Positions 44,281 through 59,741 are shown, numbered from the stretch's first letter. The stretch is DNA of 64,000 bases from Onchidella celtica (GCA_963931925.1 OZ007567.1:93587778-93651777); one strand, 5' to 3'. Notes: generated from the letters alone by a model not told the origin. Numbers and translations: made by a program.

Positions 44281-46262
44281 AATATTAATGGACGTACTTT
44301 CGTATAAAGGGGGGGGGGGCGTGGCAGAGTTGAAGCCAAGCGTATGTCACATTGTGATAGGTTGGCAGGTCATTGAGTAAGTTTGTCACTCCAGCTTCAT
44401 TATCTCATCGCCAATGTACTTATAATGCATACTGGCTTTAATCCCTTTCTGTCACTGTCTGTCACTGACCCTATAACCCGCCGGGGTCGTAGGGGCGCTG
44501 CAGTGACGAACGCTGCACTAGCTGGCTCCACTTGTGGCCGCAGTGGGTGAGTGCCTTTCTACGAGCGTGAAATTGGCTGATCGAGGTGACAATTTGTTTA
44601 AACTGACGAATGTATAAAAGTTTCAAAATGTAATTGCTCTGTTCAACAGGGGAAGCCAACAACAGGAATCCAAGTTTCCAATTCTTCTTGAAAATGGGGG
44701 ATCCAGATGATGACGTTTCACCTATTGAAACTGCGGAAATTTGTGAAAGCATCAGAATGTAAAGGCTTTTGTGTCATACAGTGGACATGCAAGCTAACTT
44801 ACATCTGTGTACCAATTTTCATATAATTTTGTTCAACGAGTAGTTTCGGAGCCTCTTCGATGAACACATTGATAGGCATAGCTCCTGTGAGAGATTCATT
44901 CATTTTTATTTGCGGCATTAATGAATGAATAACACCGATCTTTGTCAAAACTTTACTGTTGTGGGCGAGACCAGAACCGTCTTAGCTCATGGACAAACTG
45001 TGCAGTTTGCCCAGGGATTTGGAGGGTTTAGGGGGGCCCCATGCATGCAAATTTCTGAGTAGTAGCCTAGGGGAGGGTCGCAGCCTAGTGCTATGACCAG
45101 GGGCCATAATTGTGTTAAGACCGCCCTGGGAAGACACAGGATTATGTACCAGCTAAGAAATGAATACGTTATGAGATAACATTTTGGACAGCATTTACAT
45201 TTATCAATAACCACTGGCAGAGACCCTCGGCGTTGTACGGGATACTTAGACAGTTGGTTTCAGTTCCGGGTGATTTGGGTGGATCTGCTTTGTCATATCC
45301 GTTTCTTCAGATTTATTTTGTTTTTAAGTCTTACTGCTCTCCTCTTACACACATTGCCCTACGTACCCCCTTAGCCTTCAAGGTCGAGAATATCACGAAA
45401 CGTCATTGTTCCCTGATTTCGTGAGTTAAAAAAAGGAAATGGGGGCGGAATCAGCGACACAAAGCAAACTCAAACAATACTTCCCCACCTTTTCAAGCCT
45501 CCAAATGTAAAAAAAAGAACTTTCTGCAGGTCAAAAGGAAGGCACCTGTAAAATGGCAGGAAATGTGAACTGTAAGAGCGGCGGTAGCTCTTGTTTAAAT
45601 CGTGGTTTGCAATGTCAACGTGATCAGTTACCACTAGACATCATTTTTTTTTTATAACGTGGTATAAATTGCGTGTTAGGTATTGGGTGTTTTTATACCG
45701 GGCATGACATTGGCGGTGTCACTGTCAGTCGGTGCTTAGAAACAGAGAGAGAGAGACAGACAGACAGACAGATAGACAGAGAGAGAGAAAGAGGGGGGGG
45801 GGAGGGAGGAGAGAGATATAATGAGAAAGTGAGAGAGAGGGGGAAGAGAGGGGGAGTGGGAATGTGTGAGAGAAAGAGGGAGAGAGAGAGAGGACGGTAA
45901 TGAACATCCGGGTTATAGTTGCTATGAGTGTTTCGATTATCTAATGTATGATGGCCATGTTTCATATACTTTAAGATGATCAAGATATGTTTTATGTTTA
46001 AATGTTTCCATTTTTAGCAGTGTCACTGTCAATCTGATTACTTATTGATTGATTGATTGATTTTTGAGATTTATTCATTTATTCATTTTGTAGAGCTCAT
46101 GCAATTGAAATTTGTGGAAAATGTGAAATCTGATGGTGGAATTTCGAAACGAAATTGACCTGTGCAATCGACCTGTTCTTATTCATTTCAGAAATGTTCA
46201 CAGTTGTTCAGTGACTGTCTTAAGAAAACTTTCTATGACATATTCTCTGTTGTACCTCCAAA
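44281..46262. other. Intergenic, upstream of the transporter gene
   Basis: No recognisable gene. Contains a GA/GACA microsatellite at 45742-45893. The transporter promoter must lie in or beyond this stretch, but no clear core element was found. Confidence 0.5.
45742..45893. repeat. GA/GACA microsatellite
   Basis: Runs of GA, GACA and GGGA. Open frames across it are repeat artefacts. Confidence 0.9.
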
Positions 46263-47842
46263 ATGAACGCTGCTGTCAGACTGGAGTGTTACAGATACAG
46301 CACTTACGTCGGCTGTTTTATGATGCTGGTCGCAACAAACATCACTTGGTTCTGGGGAAATTTGCGCGTCTACAGTGACTCTTACTTCAGAGACAGTCTA
46401 GGCCCAGATTGTGGCTTGAACATGCCTTGGACCATTTCAGCGGGTTTGATGGGCACTATGCTGGGAGTTATGACGTCTGACTCAATGGGCAAGTATCTGG
46501 GAAGTCGTTGGACCTTCGGCATTGCATCAGCCTTATACAACTCTGGCTTAGGCGTCGGGTATTTAGCTGTCCAGTATTCTAAGACAGCTCTTGTGATCTT
46601 GATGGGAGGAATAATTGGGGCCGGTTACGGAATTTCCACAGGTCACGTTTTGCACTTGGTTAGAACTTGGTGTGGCTCTAAACGTATAGGATTTTACAGT
46701 GGCATTGTCACCACGGGGACAGGAGTAGGAGCCATTATCTTGAATCAAGTCATTACTACGTATATCAATCCAAACAACTTGGCCCCTGATTTGAACGATG
46801 GGTCTCAGGGCATTTACTTTACTCAGGATGAAATCCTCGACCGAGTGCCCAGCGTGTTTCTTGTTCTCCTTGGACTGACAATTTCGTGCCATATTACAGG
46901 TATGTGTCTCATCAGAGACGCCAGATATGTCCTCTCAATTGGAAAAGAAGGAGATTTGACAGAGACCAAAAACCTTTCTAATGGTGCTGGCAAAGAAGAA
47001 CAAGAGATGAGTAGCCATCAGCTCGAAAGGAAGGCTTTGTCCAACAGTAATAAAAAGACCCATGTATATCATTCTGCAGAGTGTGAGCAAAATCTCTCAA
47101 AGACTGTTAATGAAAACTCTGTTGAGGGTCACAAGGGCGAGGAAAGTCCACAAAACGGCAATTTAAATCAGCCGAAAACATTCAGCACTGTTGTGATACA
47201 CGGCCAGGAACAACAGGAGGACACCACAGTCATTCAGGAGGTAGATCAAGGTACGAGAGATCGGTCACCACTACAAGTAATCAGGAGTCCAACCTTCTGG
47301 ACAATGTGGCTATCTCTCTGCTGTTCTATCTTTTGCTTTCTTGTATTTTCAAATTACTACAAAGTGTACGGTCAGATCTGGATCAAAGATGATTTTTTTC
47401 TGGCCGCTGTGGGAACTATAGTTATGGTTGGTTCGTGCGTTGGCAGGGTTTTCTGGGGGGTGGCGATAGACATGGTGGGGGTTAAGACAGGGATTATCTT
47501 CTACATTTTGTCGTACACCGTAGGTTTAGCATTTTGGTATTTTACGGTCAGAGTCAATAGATGGTTTTATTTCATTTGGACTATTACATTTGGCGCTTTT
47601 CTTTGCGGACTTCGGATGGTTTACGCAATGGGAGCCTTAAAGATGTTTGGACGTTCGTATTATACTCATAATTATGGGCTTCTCATCTCAGCAAATATGA
47701 TAGTTAACCTTGTTGGGCCACCCATTATAAATGTAATTATTGGACTAGGCGGGTGGTTCGCACTTTTTTTACCAGCGCCACAATAGGCGCAATTTCTTTA
47801 ATTTTACTTATTATATTTTTACCAAAATCAGAGTTAGACTGA
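46263..47842 (+). CDS. Major facilitator transporter (oxalate/formate or monocarboxylate type), one frameshift
   Basis: A single-exon gene for a membrane carrier of about 526 residues. TM1-6 lie at roughly residues 14-34, 55-75, 83-103, 107-128, 140-162 and 193-214, followed by a hydrophilic loop of about 120 residues and TM7-11. The A-like motifs are SDSMGKYLGSRW after TM2 and GVAIDMVGVKTG after TM8. In the given sequence the frame stops at 47786, just inside TM12. A run of seven T (47764-47770) with one more T would continue into a hydrophobic helix and a stop at 47840-47842, so I annotate to there. It most resembles the OFA/MCT-like transporters of invertebrates; the substrate cannot be told. 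It may be an allele, an error or a young pseudogene. An ATTAAA lies at about 48083. Confidence 0.85.
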
Positions 47843-49921
47843 CACACAATTACTGTGGAAACCCGCAGTTATTAGCCAGTGACAACAAATATTACCGTCT
47901 TCCTCACTTCAAACTCCCTTCAAACTGTCAGTATATGGTATGATAAGTCATGCTTTCATTAACACAACATCATGAGCCGGTTGATTAAAAGTATGAAACA
48001 CATAAATGTTTTTTTTTTCAGTAATTAAGAAAAATCGTTGACCTGTGGGCATGTATAATAATTGCCTGTGTTTGAAGTTTTGAAATTAAACCATCAAAAG
48101 AAAAAAAAGGGGGGGGGCAGCTTTAGGTATCTTTCAATTTGGACCATAGCAGTTTGTAAGCTGTGCCTGTCTGTGTGCCTTCAACAATAAAACTTACGTA
48201 ATAGTATAAAATGAGACCAAACTATATTTAATAAAGAAATCAATGAAAACCATCTAGTTTATTATACACTTAGGGGACAGGTTTAGCCAACACAGTCAAC
48301 GTTTCAAACATATCCGATTGCAATCAATGACTCACATAATTATTATGTACATATTATTATGTTTATACACTAGAATGCGACCTTCCTTTCGTTCGTGGCC
48401 CATGAAGTGAAGCCAACCGCGGAGCGAAGCGACCATTTTCATAGTGTGGCAAAGCAAATGAAACCTACAGCCAGTTAGCTGCAGAAGGTCCAAATGTAAG
48501 ACAAAAGTTGGCAAAAAAAAAAAGAAAAGAGTTTTATTTGAAAAGACCTAAAAACACAACAAATTTAAAAACGCGCACGTTCCGGGACTTGCATCAAACA
48601 CATACACAGTAACACACAGTAATGGAAAGGGAAGGGCATGGGCGATAAAGAAAGCCAAACAAGATAAGAAAATGGTTCGAATCTGGCAGGGAGGATACAT
48701 AAAAATAATTTTTTGTTTCTACTGTTGTCTTCCACTCATCCTCCCTATCTGCATCCTGTGTTCCTCTTATGTTTCACCCATACTATCATGCGCCACATCA
48801 TATTGTTCTGTTGTTTCTTCTTCGTCTCTCTGATTTTTTGTTTTCACACCAGCTTTCACTCACACCAATATTATTTGTTCGTATGGCTGTCCTTTTCATT
48901 TTCCAGCATAGATTTCATTCTCAGTTATTTTTGCATTTCGGGAGGAAGCAAAGGAATAGAATAGCTACTACTTCATTTATAAACTGTTATATTTTTCTCC
49001 ATCTCCCCAGTTTTTGTTTGTTTGTTTTTTTCTTATTTTTCTGGCATCGAAAGATCCATTGTTTCAAGTTTCACCGACTGTGGTAAAAATGAGTAATAGT
49101 TAAAAGCTCAACTACACAACTGAGACACAGAAAAACAGAAAATGACATGTTTCAAATAATAATGAGGTAGAATTAGTTATTTTCTGACACGGGGGGAGCC
49201 AGTCTGCAATTCAACAGAACAAAGGCACCCTGGCCATCTGCATTGGATAATTTCATGGCAGTCTGCGGCTGTGCAAATACTTCAACCTAGGAAATGTAAT
49301 AATAATTACTTCCACATGTTTCTGCTCCCCCCCCCCTTCTTCCTCCTCCTCCAAACACCCCATAATTGAATGGTAATGTATGGGCCACCGTTATCAAAGA
49401 TGGGAAATGTAGCCCATATTTCACACTGCTCATTAAGTATTTGTGTAATAAGTGTTGAATATACATTAATCTATCTATATTTCATCTGCATTAATCTTTT
49501 ATGAATCTTCTTTAATATATGAATATTTTGTGCTTTTAAAAGTCCCCCTTCACCCGCTTTACAATATCAATATTCTTTACCAAAGGGCCCCTTCCCCCTT
49601 CCCACACCTTTGCCTCTACAAGGGGGAATAAGCCCCCCCCCCCCCCCAATTAAAATTGTAGATCCATGCCAAATTGCCAGCCTTCCTAGGCATACAATTT
49701 CGTGAAACCAGGATGTTAAATTCAAAAGCACAAAGAAGAAAACTGACCATTCAGGTCTAGTTTGGAAATAATATAACAAACAGAAAAAAAGAGATCAACA
49801 ATTAAAACATTAACTATAAGTGACCTGAAATAATAAATTTCATCAAACTTTAGTCCAACGTAACTCCGCATCCAGTCTTTTTTTTTTTTTTAAGTTTTGC
49901 AGCCAAATGTCTGGGTTTTGA

Positions 49922-49957
<36 letters not shown>

Positions 49958-50557
49958 CTTTAACCAAGTCAAACAAACTTTGTCTGACCTGCATATTTAT
50001 TTAACCATTTTCTGCATCCCATGCATGGTACCACAGGTGGGTTGTCATTATTAAAGACAGCAACTGTTTAAATCTTTTATCACATGTTCGAGTGCAACTG
50101 CATAATTATAACATAGAAGTGAATTTATGTCATGAAATACCATCTGCCACCCCCCCCCCTTTTTTTTAAACATTGTAATGTCTTTCTTTCATATTTCATA
50201 GCACAACAGTGAATGCATGGCATAGTGCAAATTCAGAAAAATTGATTTGCCCTGAATATTCTTGTATACTTACGTAGCATGTGATTCAAACGTCAAGTGA
50301 ATGTAAAAACCAGCATGCGTGTCCCATAATGATGTTTCAATAAAATGGTTGAAAACACACGGCGGCCTTCGTTTTTGTTTGTTCTATCTCCATTTTCTGA
50401 ATAAAATGTCACTTTGTCTAGTGGCACTTGTGAAGCGGTTTTACAGTTCCAATGTATTCTAACTTCTTATCATAATGGTTGTTATGAGTGGACCGCAGTC
50501 TAGTTACAAAGCTGAACAGAGAAAATACTGACTTGTGTTCATTGTTCATCTTTCGAG
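47843..50557. other. Intergenic, no gene recognised
   Basis: AT-rich sequence with homopolymers, an ATT repeat at 49922-49958 and C-runs. Short frames show no domains. Confidence 0.55.
49922..49958. repeat. ATT microsatellite
   Basis: Uninterrupted (ATT)n, possibly the tail of a lost SINE or LINE. Confidence 0.85.
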
Positions 50558-50806
50558 AACGGGATTGAATGACACAGTTACTATATTTAAATTTACCGAT
50601 GACCACATGGGACATTCGAACTGTTCGTCGCGGCGGTCAAGCACAGTTGTTATGGTCTTTGTAAGGGCGATTGGAGGCACAAAGATCAACTGCACATGAA
50701 AAGTGTGTACAAAGTCCATAACTGTTCTTAACGGCCGCGTTGAACAGTTCGAATGTTCCATGACGTAAATCTAAATATAGTAACTGTGTCATTCAACCCC
50801 GTTCCT
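50558..50806. mobile_element. Fold-back MITE, near-complete palindrome (249 bp)
   Basis: Arms of about 100 bp (50558-50663 and 50708-50806) are inverted copies almost throughout: ttgaatgacacagttactat at the left and its reverse complement at the right, acattcgaactgttc in the middle, ctttgta at the inner edge. The loop is about 44 bp. There is no coding capacity. The superfamily is unknown, as no target duplication is evident. Confidence 0.82.
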
Positions 50807-53632
<2,826 letters not shown>

Positions 53633-53726
53633 CTCACACGTATACAGACAGTGTTGGTTTTTTTCCTCTAACTCGCTTGTGGCCAAGTTGCATTTTTGTT
53701 TGCACAGAGATTTTGGGGAAGGTTTT

Positions 53727-53748
53727 AGAGTTAGGGTTAGGGTTAGCT
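53727..53748 (+). repeat. Short TTAGGG run
   Basis: About three TTAGGG units (gttagggttagggttag), the animal telomere motif, at an interstitial place. A perfect 10-bp inverted pair tatatggcca/tggccatata follows at 53748-53791. Confidence 0.6.
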
Positions 53749-53791
53749 ATATGGCCACAGCATCATTTTCATCGACGACATGGCCATATAT

Positions 53792-54433
53792 AACCTTAAA
53801 TTAAATTTGGCCCCAAAGTGATAACCACAATGCTATTGTATTTGCAGGGGTTACTACAGACGAAATAAACAGTTTCTATAATGTATTCAACCAAACAAAG
53901 ATACTGACACTTACCATGCACGGTTTGCAGAGAAACTGTCGCAGTTCATTAAAGCAATTTAGAAATAGGTGCACAGCATTGAAGACATTTTGCCTCACTC
54001 ATTCAGTGTGGGTAACCGCCCACTGACACTTGAACAGGTGGTTTAATACATTTTTGAAACATTTTCTTTTAAACCCTGCATTTTGATTATATAGCCCAAA
54101 TAGACACTGCCTTCAACATGATATCCTTTTACTTATTTTTGCTGTATTCTCTGTGCAAAAAAAGGACCGCCAGAGCGATCATACACTCTCACAATCTATC
54201 AAGGCGTGAAAAGCATGCCATGCACACACAAAGCAATGAATCAATAGCAAAGCAATATATTTTTAAAAATGGTTTTATTGTTTTATTTTTAACTCCCAGG
54301 CGAACTAACGGTAAACCCTATGACTGTGACAGATGTTGAAAAGTTTTGAATTAATTTTATGCATGAGAAACGTAAATTGAAAATAACACACACAAACACA
54401 TTGGCGTAAGAACAGACATGAACTCAAAATAGC
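53792..54433. other. Non-coding, nothing recognised
   Basis: AT-rich with only short frames. Confidence 0.5.
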
Positions 54434-54914
54434 CAGTGGCGTAGTGTGGGTTGCCAGCGCCCGTGGCAAGGCAAGTGTTCCCTCCGCCCCCCCCCCCACC
54501 GACTCGCGGACCGTTATCACTCCCTGAGTCCTTTCCACCCTTACCCCCCCCCCTCCCCCACCCCCTTCTACCAACCAAAGCACATGTATTTTAAGAAAAT
54601 ACTGTATAATTAACATAAAATGCATTGAATGCTAGTGTACTCAAATTTATTTAAATTTGCCTGGTTTTAATCTGTGCAATTTTTTCAATAACAGCATTGA
54701 AATAATAATCTCTCAGTTGACAGTTTCCCTATGAGACTCAGTCGCTATTCTTTCGTTGCTCATTGTAGATCTCTGATACAGCTGACTGATTCAAGTTTTG
54801 AGAAACTCTTTCACAACTGGCAGTTGAAACTGTGATAGCTTTGAAATTTTGCACCCTCAAGAACTTTGCACCCGTGGCAACCGCCCTTGTGGCCCCACCC
54901 AAGCTACGTCACTG
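54434..54914. mobile_element. hAT-like MITE (481 bp)
   Basis: Starts CAGTGGCGTAGTGTGGGTTG and ends with the inverse form ctacgtcactg. Both ends also carry gttgcca…cccgtggcaa. The terminus is shared with 57826-58133. The flanking 8-mers do not match, so the duplication has decayed or the ends are slightly off. Confidence 0.7.
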
Positions 54915-55728
54915 ACTATACACACTGACTTGTCATATTATTTCAAATACTTTATCTGGGGATACAATATTTATGCAACAGGGCACCACGCGATGACATT
55001 ATGATAAGGTTTATTTAACTTAGGTCACTCAAAATTCTGATGTTGACCGGGCGGCATCCCCGCCCCCAAGTGCACGGAAGCTGAGCATGCGCACTTGCAA
55101 AGATTTTTTTATTTTATTTTTTTTGACACGGCGGCAGAGAATGCGCACTTTTAAACATTGGCTGTAATCAGAAAAAAAAAAGACATTAAGAAAATGAAAC
55201 TTAGGAGAATGAAATATAATATTTATATAGCTTGGGGCTTCCGACGAAAGACGAAATAAAATTCAACTTTTCGTAGCATCACAAAGTCTGTGACATCAAC
55301 TGAAACAAACCAAATAATTATACATCAGATACTGTTGACCTGATTGCGTATGAATCTTTTATGAAAATGAATCAACTTGACGTGACAAATTACACAAACA
55401 CAGAATTAGCAATGAAATGATCGGGAAAACCCAGATTTCATCATAATCATGAGAAAATGTGCTTTCGACAAGAATAAAGAAATGCTTTTATCATTTCATA
55501 TTATGTCTCTGTTCTATTATTATTCAAATCTAAAACTTGTTTCGATAAGTATGAAATGAATGAATTGTAGAATCATCTGTCCTCATAGTCTGTCCCGTTT
55601 ACCGAGTTTACAAGGTATCGTGCATGCTTAAAGATCGTGTTACACTGTTTAATTACAGTGGAATTAATCATGATCTTGGTCTTGTGAGTAGAGCTTTTTC
55701 TTTAGAGGGGGATCACCAGCAACCACAA
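54915..55728. other. Non-coding, nothing recognised
   Basis: No gene or clear repeat. Confidence 0.5.
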
Positions 55729-55829
55729 AATTTATTATTCATTATTAAAAATATATTATTATTAATAAATTTTCAAATATTATTTGAGTTGTGAGTTGTG
55801 AACTGTTGTGAGTTGTGAACTGCGCCTAA
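55729..55829 (+). repeat. Dispersed repeat, copy 2
   Basis: See 35960-36076. It ends exactly where the Harbinger-like element begins. Confidence 0.75.
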
Positions 55830-57013
55830 AAGGGGTATTACACGTACAGTTAAATCGGATCAGTTTTGGATTTACGTTGGTCGTCAGTCGGCCTGCAGTC
55901 GAATTGCAACGTGTAATAAGGAAACCGGACGAAAAACGTAGAAATTCGACCTGGCCGACGGTCGCGTCCTGAAAATCAGGTGCTGGCGTACGTGATCAAA
56001 TTTCAGAGCCCACGTGACAGCACTTTTCTCTGCCGGCATGAATACAAAGTTATCGAAAACGGCATCTGAGCATAAAAATGATATCAAATCCGGAATCAGC
56101 GTATCAAAATTAACAAAAATACTCGCGAGTGACCAATTTTATCGCCGCATTACTTATTTTATTTTTTCCATGATATTTTTCACTGTTCACTGTGGAAGTG
56201 GGTGTGTTGTTTTTGTCATGACAATGATCACCCTTGTTGCTCTATTGAATGGGAGATGTAGTGTGTAGCCTGCGGAATTATGTATGCATGAACTCTCTGT
56301 GGTGCAGGGTTGTGTGATGCTCGGTTTCGCTGTTCTCTCCTCAAACACGGCGATTTCCATTACGTCTTCAAGGTCCAAAGAAACAGTTCTTCAATTTATT
56401 GAAATTTATCGTTCCACAGAGTGTTTGTGGAAAATTAAATATAGGGATTATAGCAATAAATTTTCAAGAGAAAAGGCCTACGAAAAACTCGTCGACTTTT
56501 ACAAACAATTGGATCCCAATGCGAACAGAGACCCACCGTTTCAAAAAAAAATATCAAGAATCTCAGGAGTTCTTTCAGAAAAGAACTAAAGAAACAAAAG
56601 CAGTCATTTTTGTCAGGTGCTGGAGCTGATGAAATTTACGTACCAAAATTATTTTATTTTAAAAGTCCTCAGAAAAGGTTCTTATCTCCTCCAGTGGATT
56701 TGTATGTGAGAACACACTCCTCTTTAAAAGCCAGTCTTTTGACCAAATACGACGTTGTGTTCTTCTCTTGTTTTTCAAAATAACATAAATTGCTACATTA
56801 TCAAGCAGTTCCTCTGTCACCCATTGTATGTATTGATTGCCGTGTGTCTGCTATATGCTCAACACGTGTCTGCTTGTATGTGGACGGCCTGCAGTTGGAC
56901 CGTAACGTGTAATAGCAAATTCTGTCGTACGGTGGACTGCGGGCCGAGTGTCGACCGAAACTAATCCGGTCTGAAAAACTGATCCGGTTTGACTGTACAT
57001 GTAATACCCACTT
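55830..57013 (+). mobile_element. Harbinger-like element carrying a MADF gene
   Basis: Long inverted termini share gggtattacaYgtacagtYa followed by aaYcggatcagtttt. Subterminal repeats (ggcctgcagtYg…aacgtgtaata) lie at both sides. A MADF-domain gene is inside, and such Myb/SANT-like proteins accompany PIF/Harbinger transposases. There is no transposase, so it would depend on a relative. The flanks taa (left) and tta (right) do not form a direct duplication. Confidence 0.68.
56284..56664 (+). pseudogene. MADF-domain (Myb/SANT-like) DNA-binding protein, frameshifted
   Basis: SKETVLQFIEIYRSTECLW…YRDYSNKFSREKAYEKLVDF is a MADF domain beginning near 56370. At a run of nine A (56543-56551) the reading frame changes, and the domain's second half (IKNLRSSFRKELKK … VPKLFYF) continues in another frame to about 56664. 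MADF proteins bind DNA and here probably served the transposon or were captured by it. No BESS motif was seen. The break may be a sequencing error. Confidence 0.82.
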
Positions 57014-57825
57014 TAGGTATTCAAGTCTGAGTGCAGCTCAGGTGTGACACCTTGTCGGAGGATATTCAAAAATTCTTTACTCCAAATGAACTCCCCAGAG
57101 CCTGATGTTGCCATAAACAGATGACTATCTGTCTTTCTGTTTTCACCCAGGGCTTTATATTCCACTGGCAGTTACAGGCTGCAAAAGTTGTGGTAAGTTC
57201 ATGATGCTACTGGTGGTGATAGTAGTAGTGATGGTAGTGGTAGTGGTGGTGATAGTTAACTCTAGAGTCCGTGTGTGCGTGCACGCATCTCCCCTCCCAT
57301 CGGGCCTACCTCCCCCACTCCCCTCCCCCTCCCCCCCCCCCCCATAATCAGCATCCCGTTCTTTCTTTTACTCTCTATGATTTTTTATTTCTTTCCGTAT
57401 ATTTCTCATACACCCAATATTACTGTTTTCTTCTTCTGAACAAATCTTCATCGTCTCTTTCTCTCTCTCTGTCTTTCCCTCTCTCCCTCTTTCTCACACT
57501 GTCACCTTCTCTCTCTTTCGCTTCCACATTCTCTCTCTGTCTGTGTGTCTCCCGCTCTCTTTTACATCCTCTCTCTCTCTCTGTTTCTCTCTCTCTATTG
57601 CCCATTTATTTCGTTATCCATGCGCTCACCAGTCCGAACACCTGTATAATTATAACACAGAAATCTCAGTCTCACACTTCCCGTACTAATGAATGTAATA
57701 GAGACAGAGATCTGATTGCCTGCTACTCTACACAATAGAAAATAACCACATTCGTTAGGGAAATCTTAAACCTGATCTCCAAGCAAGGAACCCGTTATTT
57801 GCATTGTTCCACTGCAGCTGAGACC
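57014..57825. other. Non-coding with microsatellites
   Basis: GGT/GAT-type repeat at 57205-57258, C-run at 57325-57342, and CT-rich tracts at 57455-57600. No gene. Confidence 0.6.
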
Positions 57826-58133
57826 CCGTGGCATAGCATGGGTTGCCACTGCTCAGGGCAAGGAAAGAATCCCCACCATCCCCCCACCTACCCCCCCACC
57901 CCTCCCAACCCTCAACCCCTGGACCATTAGCATGTGGCAACATTTACCTGCCCCGTGATGTTGATAAACTGTAGAATGTTCAAACATGGGAAGATTTTCT
58001 GTGGTGGGCTGGGGGGGGGGGGGGGGCTATTTTTTTTAAAACTGAATATCACTAATTCATTTATTTTTCTTTTGAAAATTTTCGCCCCTATTAATTTTCC
58101 GCCAGGGGCCACGGCCCCCACGCTACGCCACTG
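57826..58133. mobile_element. hAT-like MITE (308 bp) with 8-bp target duplication
   Basis: Ends ccgtggcatagcatggg and cccacgctacgccactg are inverted. The 8-bp ctgagacc is duplicated exactly at 57818-57825 and 58134-58141, the hallmark length for hAT. Confidence 0.85.
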
Positions 58134-59273
58134 CTGAGACCTCAATGATTGATTTGTTAGTTGTGAATGATCCCTCTGGTTCCTGTGCGTGTAACTGTTG
58201 TTGCTGACGTTATATTTGTTGTATTTCCTGTAGTTGTTATCGCTCTGGATACTGCAAATTCAGCAGCGCTGGCAAACTGCAGCTGGTAACAGGTCAAAAT
58301 AACTGCAATGGACCCGTCTCCTAAACTACAGGCAGTGAATATGAAACGCGTCACCATAGAAACAAACAACAGATGCTGTCATTATGCAGAGGGCACAAAC
58401 AGAATGATTGCATGTTTTTTTTTAAAAAATTGATCCCGGATACAAACAAATGGGTCTGTGAGTGCACGGTGATATGATGATCAAGACATGAAAAATGCAT
58501 GTCCGGGTAATGAAGAATTCAATGCAGCTGTGCCAGGGAAGACCAGTTTCAGTAGAATCAGCAATTTATGTTGGAATGAATAGAAAACTATATATCTAAC
58601 GTAAACAACAGAATAACGAGTGGTACAATAATTGGAGTGGTAACCAAAAAAAATAATGAATTGACAAAATTATAGATGACATTAACAACATGATACGGGG
58701 TGAGACTGATGTTGTTGTTTTGGCAATCAATTGTGGCCAATGTTATGATACTTATGATACTTAGCACAAAAACAAAAATGTATTGATACAAATAGTGACA
58801 AAATAGTTGCTGTGTAATCGTAATGTGACGTATTGTCATCAACTGTAGCATGATTCTGAGACCGATTCAATTCACAGGAGGATATCCTGCACTTCTGTAC
58901 AATTTTATCACATCAGTTTCATAGAAAATGCTAAATTACTAATACTAATCATTGTCATCGATTCATTGCAATCACAAGATAATGTCTTTTCATCGAACAG
59001 TATCCTGCTTCCTGCTTCTGTTCAATCACTACCTCAGCCACTCAGTGCTGCATAAAACGATGAATTCGGATTTGACGGCAGTACGTCCGGATGTCTGTCT
59101 CCAGCATATGACGCCTTTCTTCCCCCTCCCTCATGAGATTGAAAAAAAAAAAAAAAACTTGACCTGGTCTTGAGATTTGGCCCTATGCCAAGTGTATTAT
59201 AAGTATTCAATAAATTAAAGGAATGTTGCTGAGGCCTGAGGTAGCAGGGATTGGTTCTGACATGATATTACCA
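58134..59273. other. Non-coding, nothing recognised
   Basis: No domain-bearing frame. Confidence 0.5.
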
Positions 59274-59741
59274 TCACCATGGGCTATTGGAAGACCTCAA
59301 GTACAAGATAATCATTGCAAGGGAAAGTGTGACAATAAAGAACACAACTAATAGTTTTATTCTATACATATTCAGTTCTTGTTTGCTGCTGTCAACTTCT
59401 CCTGGGCCGGAACTACGTCTGTCCGTCCCGCGAGCGCTGAGCCCAATTCGAGCAGGAAGTGACCGTCTTCGCCAGATCAAATTAGACAGGGAAAAAGAGC
59501 CTCCAGCACCGTATATATTTCTCCAGCTTGTTACACCGTGAGGGTCTTCAGGGACATGTTTGAGTTCTGAGTGAGAGTTTAATGCAAGGGACAGCCGTCT
59601 CAGGCTGCTATCTTGGGAAGAGCTGTGGACAAGGTTCACGCTCCGACGTCTGGCGGCGTCAAATGAAAGATTATGATCCAGTCCCACATTGCCACTAGAT
59701 TTCCGACGATGCTCTGTACTAATACGAATATGAGGCCGCAT
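59274..59741 (-). CDS. Possible first coding exon of a single-pass membrane protein (unidentified)
   Basis: A 155-codon frame starts at ATG 59741, with an in-frame stop about ten codons upstream, so this is a plausible true start. The first 120 residues are basic and Ser/Arg-rich (RRRS, RRLS, RRRSLPAR), then one hydrophobic segment (YRIKLLVVFFIVTLSLAMIIL) near the end. This is type II topology, like many Golgi enzymes. A GT dinucleotide (cccatg|gtgatg) just before the stop could be a splice donor. I do not recognise the family. Confidence 0.4.
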   Translation of the reverse strand: MRPHIRISTEHRRKSSGNVGLDHNLSFDAARRRSVNLVHSSSQDSSLRRLSLALNSHSELKHVPEDPHGVTSWRNIYGAGGSFSLSNLIWRRRSLPARIGLSARGTDRRSSGPGEVDSSKQELNMYRIKLLVVFFIVTLSLAMIILYLRSSNSPW

